From the NCBI GenBank assembly GCA_014763905.1, contig JACXUN010000065.1, forward strand, positions 1-7,964: a stretch of DNA of 7,964 nt. The letters run 5' to 3'. Below are positions 1-5,247 of this stretch, piece after piece. The notes beneath the pieces are model-generated. The model worked only from the letters and a program-made list of their open reading frames with translations. It did not search any database and was not told the DNA's origin. The translations under genes were made by a program, and so were the position numbers. Origin of the DNA: Campylobacterales bacterium (GTDB lineage Bacteria > Campylobacterota > Campylobacteria > Campylobacterales > Sulfurovaceae). Each line of letters begins with the position of its first letter. The stretch's first letter is position 1.

Positions 1-20
1 ATATCCCGTCGAACTCAGGT
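1..20. repeat. Partial copy of a dispersed palindromic repeat (loop plus right arm)
   Basis: The first 20 bases are identical to 5148-5167, which form the six-base loop and right arm of a perfect 14-bp inverted repeat. The left arm of this copy would lie just outside the window. Similarity stops right after base 20, so the shared unit is the palindrome itself. Two copies about 5 kb apart in unrelated intergenic settings indicate a dispersed repetitive extragenic palindrome. The stop codon of the minus-strand membrane remnant (TGA at 17-15) lies within the right arm. Confidence 0.75.
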
Positions 21-176
21 TAAAAAGTACGAAACAAAAATGGCAATGATAGAAAATAACCAACCTACCAACCACGCGATCAAGAGACTCTCTTTCCCTA
101 AGCTCAACGCAATAAACAGCGGAGCAATCAAAAAGACAAACACCGTCAAAACCCCAGAAAGTGAAACGAAACTGGC
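15..176 (-). pseudogene. C-terminal remnant of a two-helix membrane protein
   Basis: Reading the minus strand from 176 down to the TGA at 17-15 gives about 53 residues with two strongly hydrophobic segments. The first runs roughly from SGVLTVFVFLIAPLFIALSL and the second from LLIAWLVGWLFSIIAIFVSYFL, separated by a short GKES turn. The Trp and Tyr residues near the predicted membrane edges look like a real membrane protein. There is no ATG and no convincing ribosome binding site. The frame stays open upstream only through the hairpin repeat at 178-214 and meets a TAG at 218-216. I infer that the repeat replaced or interrupted the 5' part of the gene. I cannot name the family; the end of a transporter or a small symporter subunit is possible. 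A very small protein starting at an internal TTG or GTG is the alternative. Confidence 0.4.
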
Positions 177-177
177 A

Positions 178-214
178 CCTCGTTCCCATGCTGTGCGTGG
201 GAATGCATACGAGG
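178..214. repeat. Hairpin-forming repeat (GTTCCCA...TGGGAA type)
   Basis: An inner stem pairs 184-191 (TCCCATGC) with 195-202 (GCGTGGGA) around a TGT loop, with one T-G wobble. An outer stem pairs CCTCGT (178-183) with ACGAGG (209-214), leaving ATGCAT as a one-sided bulge. From memory, very similar sequences (CGTTCCCACGCT...GCGTGGGAATGCATAC) occur as dispersed hairpins in many proteobacterial and cyanobacterial genomes; I cannot verify this here. It sits exactly where the membrane-protein frame loses its upstream part, and just downstream of the stop of the Cys/His protein gene. Confidence 0.6.
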
Positions 215-224
215 TCTATTTATT

Positions 225-539
225 TTATAAATGATTGATGAGTGTTGAAAAGAATAAAGCAAGCGGAGCGTGGCTAAAAAAACCTTTGAGATAAGTCGTT
301 ACATGAAAAGAAGTAAGAACGCTTTCAATAGAATCATGGCAAATAGCACACGAAAAATCAATATCATATTTCGGTAGATCAACACTGTTAAAGGCTTTGA
401 CAATCACACAAATCTGACAATCATCGAGATGATCTTCATTATCACTATGAATATGCGTTGCATTCTGAATATGCGTTGCATTCATAAACGCTGTGACAAA
501 ATAGAACAGTACCAGTGTTTTGATCAAAAACCGTTTAAT
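225..539 (-). CDS. Small exported Cys/His-rich protein, apparent ATT start
   Basis: The predicted protein is 104 residues. The N-terminus (MKRFLIKTLVLFYFVTAFMNA) has two basic residues and a hydrophobic core, typical of a signal peptide. The mature part has a His/Asp-rich stretch, a CQIC pair (about 41-44), a CAIC followed by His (about 64-68) and a Ser-His-Ala-Pro motif near the end. This layout resembles small exported metal-associated proteins (DUF2946-like) often found near TonB or metal-uptake genes, but I do not firmly recognise the family. No ATG fits. A good Shine-Dalgarno (TAGGAG, complement of 548-553) lies 7 nt before an ATT at 539-537, and that start also supplies the basic n-region. 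The next candidate, TTG at 527, is about 21 nt from the Shine-Dalgarno. Metal or redox function is inferred from the Cys/His residues only. Confidence 0.6.
   Translation of the reverse strand: MKRFLIKTLVLFYFVTAFMNATHIQNATHIHSDNEDHLDDCQICVIVKAFNSVDLPKYDIDFSCAICHDSIESVLTSFHVTTYLKGFFSHAPLALFFSTLINHL
448..483. repeat. Perfect 18-bp tandem duplication inside the Cys/His protein gene
   Basis: TGAATATGCGTTGCATTC occurs twice back to back (448-465 and 466-483) with no mismatch. Because 18 is a multiple of three, the frame is kept. The protein shows NATHIQ followed by NATHIH just after the predicted signal peptide, which adds a second histidine motif. The identity of the copies points to a recent duplication. 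Confidence 0.9.
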
Positions 540-559
540 TGTGTTACTCCTACCATAAT

Positions 560-575
560 TTGAAATGATTATAAT
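560..575. promoter_or_regulatory. Shared divergent -10 region with weak Fur-box-like sequence
   Basis: ATTATAAT (568-575) holds TATAAT on the plus strand (570-575) and on the minus strand (573-568), so it could serve the Cys/His gene and the Hsp20-like gene in opposite directions. On the minus strand, 574-560 agrees with the 7-1-7 Fur consensus TGATAATnATTATCA at about 10 of 14 informative positions, with the left arm better than the right. If functional, it would link the Cys/His protein to iron status. No good -35 was found for either direction. Confidence 0.35.
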
Positions 576-580
576 TCTCT

Positions 581-595
581 CTAGCTTTTAGCTAG
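581..595. other. Short inverted repeat in the 5' region of the Hsp20-like gene
   Basis: CTAGCT (581-586) and AGCTAG (590-595) are perfect inverted repeats separated by TTT. The element lies just downstream of the plus-strand TATAAT, so it could be an operator or a small hairpin near the 5' end of a leader of about 95 nt. The rest of 596-668 shows only a GGTTAACC palindrome (608-615) and AT-rich sequence. Confidence 0.35.
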
Positions 596-679
596 CTGTT
601 AGAAACGGGTTAACCTCTTTTCTTTCTCGTAATTTAAATCGCTTTTGGATACAAATTGATAAAAAATCAGGAAACTATG

Positions 680-1162
680 ATGAAACCAACTACCCTACTA
701 CTCACCACCCTCTTTTCATTACCTCTCTGTGCCGATCTCAGCCTTGATATGGAGCAAAATATGTACGCACCGGCACGTGAAATGATACAGATGGACGAAG
801 CGATGAACAAAGCTATGGATCAGCACAATCAAAAAGAGCAAATGGTTGAAATTATCGACGAAACCGGTGCCGGATTTGAAACCAACTCAATGGCTGACCT
901 TCAAGATACCGGCGATGGCTACCGACTTGAACAGACTTTTACTGAACCGGAAAATACCACCGTCGAGGTCAAAATCGAAGGGGATATGCTCAAAATTTCT
1001 ACGCTAAAAATTACTACGATTAAAGTCAATGATTTAGACCTCAATACAACCACCACCAGTGAAGAGATGCAAACCATCCCGTATGATGCCGATAAACAAT
1101 CGATGCAGCAGTACTATGCCGATGGATTGTTAACGGTTACTTTTGCTAAAAAAGCAAAATAA
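680..1162 (+). CDS. Secreted Met-rich protein with Hsp20/alpha-crystallin-like domain
   Basis: The predicted protein is 160 residues. Residues 1-18 form a signal peptide ending LCA, so the product should be periplasmic. Residues 24-55 form a probable helix with methionines at 24, 28, 35, 38, 42, 46 and 55. Residues 78-157 read like a small heat-shock protein fold: YRLEQTF, then VEVKIEGDMLKIS, and at the end IPYDADKQ...YYADGLLTVTFAK, which parallels the family's 'LP..vd.dki.A.y.dGvLtVt.pK' ending. Classical small heat-shock proteins are cytoplasmic, so a holdase role in the periplasm is an inference. Methionine-rich helices can bind Cu(I)/Ag(I) or act as oxidant sinks. AGGAA at 669-673 lies 6 nt before the ATG at 680; the ATG at 677 is only 3 nt away and a TTG at 656 lacks a ribosome binding site. 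It appears monocistronic and ends at a terminator. Confidence 0.75.
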   Translation: MKPTTLLLTTLFSLPLCADLSLDMEQNMYAPAREMIQMDEAMNKAMDQHNQKEQMVEIIDETGAGFETNSMADLQDTGDGYRLEQTFTEPENTTVEVKIEGDMLKISTLKITTIKVNDLDLNTTTTSEEMQTIPYDADKQSMQQYYADGLLTVTFAKKAK

Positions 1163-1221
1163 CTTAGGAATCGGAAGGCTTTGCCTCCGTTTTTCGGGCA
1201 TAAATGCTCCGTTTCCTAAAG
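1163..1221. terminator. Bidirectional nested terminator between convergent genes
   Basis: For the plus strand, CGGAAGGC (1172-1179) pairs with GCCTCCG (1183-1189) with one bulged A and is followed by TTTTT (1190-1194), a standard intrinsic terminator for the Hsp20-like gene. An outer stem pairs CTTAGGAATCGG (1163-1174) with CCGTTTCCTAAAG (1209-1221) with minor mismatches, and a small GCAT/ATGC hairpin sits at 1198-1207. The outer stem can also form in the feoB transcript, which ends at 1232 from the other side. Confidence 0.75.
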
Positions 1222-1231
1222 TCTCAATCCA

Positions 1232-3349
1232 CTATGAAAAAATGCCTAAACTCACCCGATAGGTGACAAATGACAATATCCAAGCCGTCACCGTTGTAAA
1301 GATGAAAAGATAGAGCAGATATTTATATCCGCCTGCCTCTTTGGCAAAGACCATTGATGCGGCAAAACACGGCAGATAGATCATAATAAAGACGATAAAT
1401 GCCAATGCTTCAGGCTGTTTATACTCCTCAAATAATACTTGACGCAATGCACTGCTCTCTTCATCGACTGAATCTCCTACTGCATACAGCACACCTAACG
1501 TAGAGACGACGACCTCTTTGGCAGCCAATCCCGTTTCCAAGGCAACCGTCATCTGCCAATCAAAGCCTAAAGGAGCAAATAATGGCTCACTGACTTTACC
1601 GATACGCCCGAGATAACTGTATTCTAAGGCTTCTCTTTTTTCGTCGATTTTGAGTTGGGTGATCACCGCTTCATTACCATTGGCTTGAACGATTTTGGTT
1701 TGATAACTATTTGCAATGGCTTCACTTTTTGGATAGTTGGAAGCATACCAGATCACCATGGAAGCTGCTAAGATAAAAGTACCCGCCTTTCTAAGATAGC
1801 TCCATGCCTTACTGCTGACTGTATGCCAGATCAAAGAAAATGAGGGCATCCGATACTTTGGCATCTCCATGACAAACGGCTCATCTTCTCCTTTAAAAAC
1901 AAATACTCGTAACGCCTTTGCCATAACCAATCCCAAAATCGCTCCGGAAATATAGATCAAAAATAAGATGGTTCCGGCATCATGGGTAGGGAAAAACGTA
2001 CCGACAAAAAGAACATAGACCGGAAGTTTTGCTCCGCAACTCATAAATCCGATAATAAACAGGGTGATCAACCGATCTTTTTCACTTTTGAGCGTTCGTG
2101 CTGCCATATACGCCGGTACCGAACAACCAAATCCCGTTACCAGCGGGATAAAGCTTTTGCCGTGTAATCCAAACTTATGAAAAAAGCCGTCAAGCAGAAA
2201 CGAGACCCGACTCATATATCCGGTGGTTTCCAAGAGTGCTATCCCTAAAAAGAGGATAATAATATTGGGCAAAAAGAGTAAAACCGCTCCGACTCCCGCC
2301 ACTATCCCGTCAACAATGAGACTCCGTGCGGCAGGATGGGTGATCAGTTGATTCAGCTCCCCGCTAAACCAAGCGATCAGCGATTCGATCCATCCCATCG
2401 GAACCTCTCCCAAGGAGAAAGTCAACTGAAAAAGCCCCCACATCAAGCCAAAGAAGATCGGTACTCCCAGATATTTGTTGATCATAATATCATCGATCTG
2501 TTTGGTGGTACACTTTTTTCCTTTATTGAGCTGACACTTGACCGTCTCCATACGGATTCCTCGGGCGATTGCCAGATACTCATTGGCTTTGATTTCGGAT
2601 ATATTTTTAGTGTCGTGGTGTGTATAGAGGTGATGTAACGCTTTGATAATCAGTGGCTGCAGCTCAATCATAATCGGCTCATCATGCAGCTCTTTATACA
2701 ACTCTTTATCTTCAATCAAAATCCGAATCGCCATCTCCCGATAGGTCAAATCCCGTAGCCGAAATTTTCTCTCTTTGAGAAATTGACTGATCTTGATGAT
2801 CTCTTCTTCAAAGGCATTACTATAAAGGATATTGGAGTTATCCCGATACGGGTGATCGGCAACTTCATGGACACGGTGGAGCAGATCGTCGATACCCATA
2901 TTGGTATTGGCAGAGACCAAAATAACCGGTACACCGATAATCTTCTCGATCTGTGCCACATCGATCTTTAAGCCCTCTTTTTCCGCTTCGTCTGCCATAT
3001 TGAGTGCGAGAACCATCTTTTTATTGAGTTTCAAAAGCTCCAGTGTCAAGAGCAAGTTTCGCTGCAAATGGGTCGAATCCAAAACATTGAGAATCACATC
3101 ATAATTCTCATGGATCAGATAATCCCGAGCGACCTTCTCCTCCTGCGAATAACCCCGAATCGAATAGGTACCCGGCAGATCAACCAGCTCAAACTGGTGA
3201 CAATAGTGTTCAAAACATATCTCCGTCTTATCCACCGTCACCCCGGAGAAATTCCCGACATGCATCGCATTGGAGTGCGTTATCGCATTGATCAGCATGG
3301 ATTTCCCGACATTGGGTTGACCGGCCAAGACAACTTTGATCGCATCCAT
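1232..3349 (-). CDS. feoB: Ferrous iron transport protein B
   Basis: FeoB is the inner-membrane Fe(II) transporter with an N-terminal G domain. In this 705-residue protein G1 is GQPNVGKS (10-17, including the N13 position linked to potassium-stimulated GTPase activity), G3 is DLPG (57-60), G4 is NMAD (117-120) and G5 is near VSAN (145-148). A helical regulatory domain follows to about 285. The membrane part contains both Gate regions: GFGCSVPA (406-413) with MSCGAKLPVYVLF (436-448), and LETGLAAKEVVVSTLG (604-619). A conserved PCFAA sits at 660-664. Length is normal for the family (about 700-770) and nothing is missing. The start ATG overlaps the feoA stop by one base (TAATG), so translation is probably coupled. 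It is the last gene of the porin-feoA-feoB operon. Confidence 0.97.
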   Translation of the reverse strand: MDAIKVVLAGQPNVGKSMLINAITHSNAMHVGNFSGVTVDKTEICFEHYCHQFELVDLPGTYSIRGYSQEEKVARDYLIHENYDVILNVLDSTHLQRNLLLTLELLKLNKKMVLALNMADEAEKEGLKIDVAQIEKIIGVPVILVSANTNMGIDDLLHRVHEVADHPYRDNSNILYSNAFEEEIIKISQFLKERKFRLRDLTYREMAIRILIEDKELYKELHDEPIMIELQPLIIKALHHLYTHHDTKNISEIKANEYLAIARGIRMETVKCQLNKGKKCTTKQIDDIMINKYLGVPIFFGLMWGLFQLTFSLGEVPMGWIESLIAWFSGELNQLITHPAARSLIVDGIVAGVGAVLLFLPNIIILFLGIALLETTGYMSRVSFLLDGFFHKFGLHGKSFIPLVTGFGCSVPAYMAARTLKSEKDRLITLFIIGFMSCGAKLPVYVLFVGTFFPTHDAGTILFLIYISGAILGLVMAKALRVFVFKGEDEPFVMEMPKYRMPSFSLIWHTVSSKAWSYLRKAGTFILAASMVIWYASNYPKSEAIANSYQTKIVQANGNEAVITQLKIDEKREALEYSYLGRIGKVSEPLFAPLGFDWQMTVALETGLAAKEVVVSTLGVLYAVGDSVDEESSALRQVLFEEYKQPEALAFIVFIMIYLPCFAASMVFAKEAGGYKYLLYLFIFTTVTAWILSFVTYRVSLGIFS

Positions 3350-3573
3350 TAGAGTTTCTCTACTTCAATATGAGATGCCTCTTTAGCCCGCAGTCCGATA
3401 TAGGTACCATCCACCAATATCTCAACGGTCTGCCGTGCCAACGAACACCTTTCGATACTCAGCTCACTGCCTCGTCCCACACCAAAAGAGTTCAAACGAC
3501 TCCGCAACGCCTCATCGGTATTGATCTTTTGGATAATCGCTTTGTCCCCTTTGCGTAACTCTGATAACTTCAT
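3349..3573 (-). CDS. feoA: Ferrous iron transport protein A
   Basis: This 74-residue protein is a complete FeoA, the small SH3-like cytoplasmic partner of FeoB. The typical pattern is visible: a LxxLxxGDxAxI opening (LSELRKGDKAIIQKI), a central RLNSFGVGRGSELSIERCSL segment, and an IGLRAKEASHIEV ending. FeoA is thought to modulate FeoB. The gene starts 14 nt after the porin stop and overlaps feoB by one base. A very strong Shine-Dalgarno (AGGAGGGAGGA, complement of 3574-3584) directly precedes the ATG, suggesting efficient re-initiation within the operon transcript. Confidence 0.95.
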   Translation of the reverse strand: MKLSELRKGDKAIIQKINTDEALRSRLNSFGVGRGSELSIERCSLARQTVEILVDGTYIGLRAKEASHIEVEKL

Positions 3574-3584
3574 TCCTCCCTCCT
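3574..3584 (-). promoter_or_regulatory. Strong ribosome binding site of feoA
   Basis: The purine run AGGAGGGAGGA fills most of the 14-nt gap between the porin stop and the feoA ATG. It is stronger than the sites in front of the porin and feoB and fixes the feoA start at 3573. Confidence 0.85.
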
Positions 3585-3587
3585 GTT

Positions 3588-4646
3588 TTAAAAATTGTAG
3601 TTTACAAAAAATCGTGTTAATTTACCGTCATCATACATATCTGCATAGATCAAATCAACACTCAATGCTTCACCAACGGCATAACTGGCAAGATAATCCG
3701 TCTCATTGGCTCCCTTGTCAAAATCAACATGCGTACACGATAACGTCATATCGCCAATCGCATACTCAGCTCCAACCATGAGGGCTTCTTGATCAACGAC
3801 CTCTGCCACGGTATGATCTTCACTCGAAGTAAAAAACGGTCCTCCGCCAAAACCATTGCTTACCATGCCCTCAACACGGTTGTAAGCACTGCTCACAACC
3901 CAGTCACCCATCGAGACACAACCCATCAAACCAAACGCACGATTGTCGTTATCTTGATCGGTATATTGGGTCGCCACCGTGAAACGCTCCGTCTTATATC
4001 CCGCTTCTGCGTAATTGAAATTAACCTCGTCCAATCGATAGTGCCAAGCTTGCAGAGTGGTCTTCTCTATGCCCTCAAAAACCGCACCGGCAAGAAGTAC
4101 GCCATCCCCCTTAGATTCGAGTTTTGTAAATCGCTCCGATTGCTTACTATCAACACCCGACCATCGGTCTAATTTTGCCAAAACGACAGTGGTATCCGTT
4201 ATATCTTGATTGACCACAGTATATCCCTCAAAGGTATTGGAAATCATCCCGATATCATCACTGTCGGCAAACGGCGTATCGACGATCTGCCGTCCTGCTC
4301 GGACAAGACTTTTACCCAAACTTGCTTGAAGAAACGCTTCACCGACAATCGCATAACTTTTGCCTTCAGAACTGAGGAACATCACTTCATCGTTTTTACC
4401 CAAAAGAGCATTGGTCGTATAAAATGTCACTCCCGCACTGATACCTGAAATCGGTTTGGTATAAACACCTAATGCTCCACCCAATGCTAAAGTCGAAGCT
4501 TTTTTGCCTGCGTCATTCTCACTTTGTACCGCACCTAAACGCACCTGAGCGACAACATCTGCTTGACTCAATGCTTGATTCAAATTCTCAACAGCCAACA
4601 GTGTCGAACTGCCTAAAAGTGTCGTCAAGCAAATAACTTTTTTCAT
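3588..4646 (-). CDS. OprD-like outer-membrane porin, first gene of the feo operon
   Basis: This 352-residue protein has a signal peptide (MKKVICLTTLLGSSTLLA, probable cleavage after residue 18) and alternating beta-strand segments. It ends in Phe (RFFVNYNF), the outer-membrane beta-barrel insertion signature. The stretch at about 117-141 (AGRQ, DTPFADSDD, NTFEGY) matches the conserved OprD/Campylobacterota Opr porin signature, and FGGGPFFTSSED (about 266-277) is also reminiscent of that family. It is shorter than Pseudomonas OprD (about 420). The mature part has two cysteines (243 and 304), uncommon in porins. It lies 14 nt upstream of feoA and downstream of two Fur-box-like sites, so I infer a role in passing iron or an iron chelate across the outer membrane. 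The ribosome binding site is weak (AGAGAA, about 13 nt upstream). The substrate cannot be read from sequence. Confidence 0.85.
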   Translation of the reverse strand: MKKVICLTTLLGSSTLLAVENLNQALSQADVVAQVRLGAVQSENDAGKKASTLALGGALGVYTKPISGISAGVTFYTTNALLGKNDEVMFLSSEGKSYAIVGEAFLQASLGKSLVRAGRQIVDTPFADSDDIGMISNTFEGYTVVNQDITDTTVVLAKLDRWSGVDSKQSERFTKLESKGDGVLLAGAVFEGIEKTTLQAWHYRLDEVNFNYAEAGYKTERFTVATQYTDQDNDNRAFGLMGCVSMGDWVVSSAYNRVEGMVSNGFGGGPFFTSSEDHTVAEVVDQEALMVGAEYAIGDMTLSCTHVDFDKGANETDYLASYAVGEALSVDLIYADMYDDGKLTRFFVNYNF

Positions 4647-4680
4647 AATTTAACGTTTTCTCTGTTTTTATTTTTACAAA

Positions 4681-4695
4681 TGATAATGAATATCA
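4681..4695. promoter_or_regulatory. Fur box 1 of the porin-feoAB operon
   Basis: TGATAATGAATATCA matches the 7-1-7 Fur consensus TGATAATnATTATCA at every position but one, counting the free central base. It is 34 nt upstream of the porin ATG, in the leader or promoter region, where bound Fe-Fur would block transcription. The feoAB genes downstream support the iron-regulation reading. Confidence 0.8.
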
Positions 4696-4713
4696 ACTTA
4701 ATAATTAATTAAA

Positions 4714-4733
4714 TAATAATCGTTTTCATTATA
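4714..4733 (-). promoter_or_regulatory. Probable operon promoter with Fur box 2
   Basis: On the minus strand, 4728-4714 (TGAAAACGATTATTA) agrees with the 15-bp Fur consensus at 12 positions. It directly adjoins a minus-strand TATAAT (4733-4728) that could be the -10 element of the porin-feoAB operon, with a start near 4721. Binding here would cover the transcription start. No good -35 is visible. Confidence 0.55.
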
Positions 4734-4767
4734 AATTTTTATGCATAGAGTATTCCATTCAATTTTA

Positions 4768-4776
4768 TGCTATAAT
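4768..4776 (+). promoter_or_regulatory. Extended -10 promoter of rnpB
   Basis: TGC followed by a perfect TATAAT (4771-4776) gives an extended -10 element 10 nt before the first base of the RNase P RNA. The -35 region is poor, as is common in Campylobacterota. It is about 40 bp from the divergent iron-operon -10. Confidence 0.75.
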
Positions 4777-4785
4777 TCACCCTTA

Positions 4786-5125
4786 GGTGCGACAGGTAGT
4801 TGCTGGTGATAGTGATATCACGAGAGGAAAGTCCGTGCTACAGGTGAGATAGGACTCCATCTAACGGATGGCCAGAGTAATCTGAGGGCAAGTGCAACAG
4901 AGAGTAGTCAGCCACTTAGTGGTGAACGGTGAAAGGGTGAGGTAAGAGCTCACCAGTGCTGGTGGTAACATGAGCAGCTAGGTAAACCCTGTCCGTAGCA
5001 AGAGGCACATGGTAAAAAAATCTCACTATGTCTTTAAGACAAAAAGTGTCTCGCTTGAGCGTTGGGGCAACCCTCCGCCTAGATAAATAACTACCCAACG
5101 ACAGAACACGGCTTATCGTCGCACC
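4786..5125 (+). ncRNA. rnpB: RNase P RNA, bacterial type A
   Basis: This is the catalytic RNA of RNase P, which makes the 5' ends of tRNAs. The ends pair as P1: GGTGCGAC (4786-4793) with GTCGCACC (5118-5125). P2 is GGTAGTT (4795-4801) with AACTACC (5089-5095). The universal GAGGAAAGTCC is at 4824-4834. Other conserved blocks are GTGCAACAGAGAG, GGTGAAAGGGTG followed by GGTAAGAGC, GGTAAACCC, AGCAAGAGGC, and AGATAAATAACTACC before ACAGAACACGGCTTA (5101-5115). The long-range helix CCGTG/CACGG replaces the E. coli CCGGG/CCCGG, a compensated change that supports a working RNA. At about 340 nt it is a little shorter than the E. coli RNA (377). Mature ends are estimated from P1. Confidence 0.97.
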
Positions 5126-5133
5126 TATACATA

Positions 5134-5167
5134 ACCTGAGTTCGACGATATCCCGTCGAACTCAGGT
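5134..5167. repeat. Complete palindromic repeat between rnpB and rnr
   Basis: ACCTGAGTTCGACG (5134-5147) and CGTCGAACTCAGGT (5154-5167) form a perfect 14-bp inverted repeat around the loop ATATCC. The loop and right arm recur exactly at 1-20. It starts 9 nt after the end of rnpB and lies between two converging genes. Neither strand has a T-run directly after the stem, so it is not a canonical intrinsic terminator. It may still block polymerase or protect the RNA 3' end. Confidence 0.85.
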
Positions 5168-5247
5168 ACATAGCTATCCAAAAACAAATTTTTCAAAACT
5201 CACAATCTCATTCCAACTCAAATGAGCTGAAAATCGGATTATCTGAG
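5168..5247. other. Short convergent spacer with a weak hairpin
   Basis: CTCATT (5207-5212) and AATGAG (5221-5226) can pair around an 8-nt loop just past the rnr stop. On the minus strand a TTTTG and then AAAAATTTGTTTTT follow a few bases later. This could be a weak rnr terminator, but the stem is short. No gene is visible here. Confidence 0.25.

Noticed and set aside
40..234. Plus-strand open frame of 64 codons
   Set aside because: There is no ribosome binding site before the ATG, the composition is not protein-like, and the last third runs through the hairpin repeat. The opposite strand carries a much more convincing membrane segment.
656..679. TTG at 656 or ATG at 677 as start of the Hsp20-like protein
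   Set aside because: TTG 656 lacks a Shine-Dalgarno and would put polar residues before the signal peptide; ATG 677 is only 3 nt from AGGAA, whereas ATG 680 is 6 nt away.
1982..3352. Several plus-strand open frames opposite feoB
   Set aside because: They are antisense shadows of a clearly intact feoB, without ribosome binding sites or recognisable motifs.
4916..5098. Minus-strand open frame of 60 codons
   Set aside because: It is antisense to the conserved core of rnpB and has no supporting signals.
5134..5167. Palindrome read as a standard Rho-independent terminator of rnpB
   Set aside because: No T-run follows the stem on either strand and the unit recurs elsewhere, so it is better described as a dispersed repeat that may affect transcript ends.
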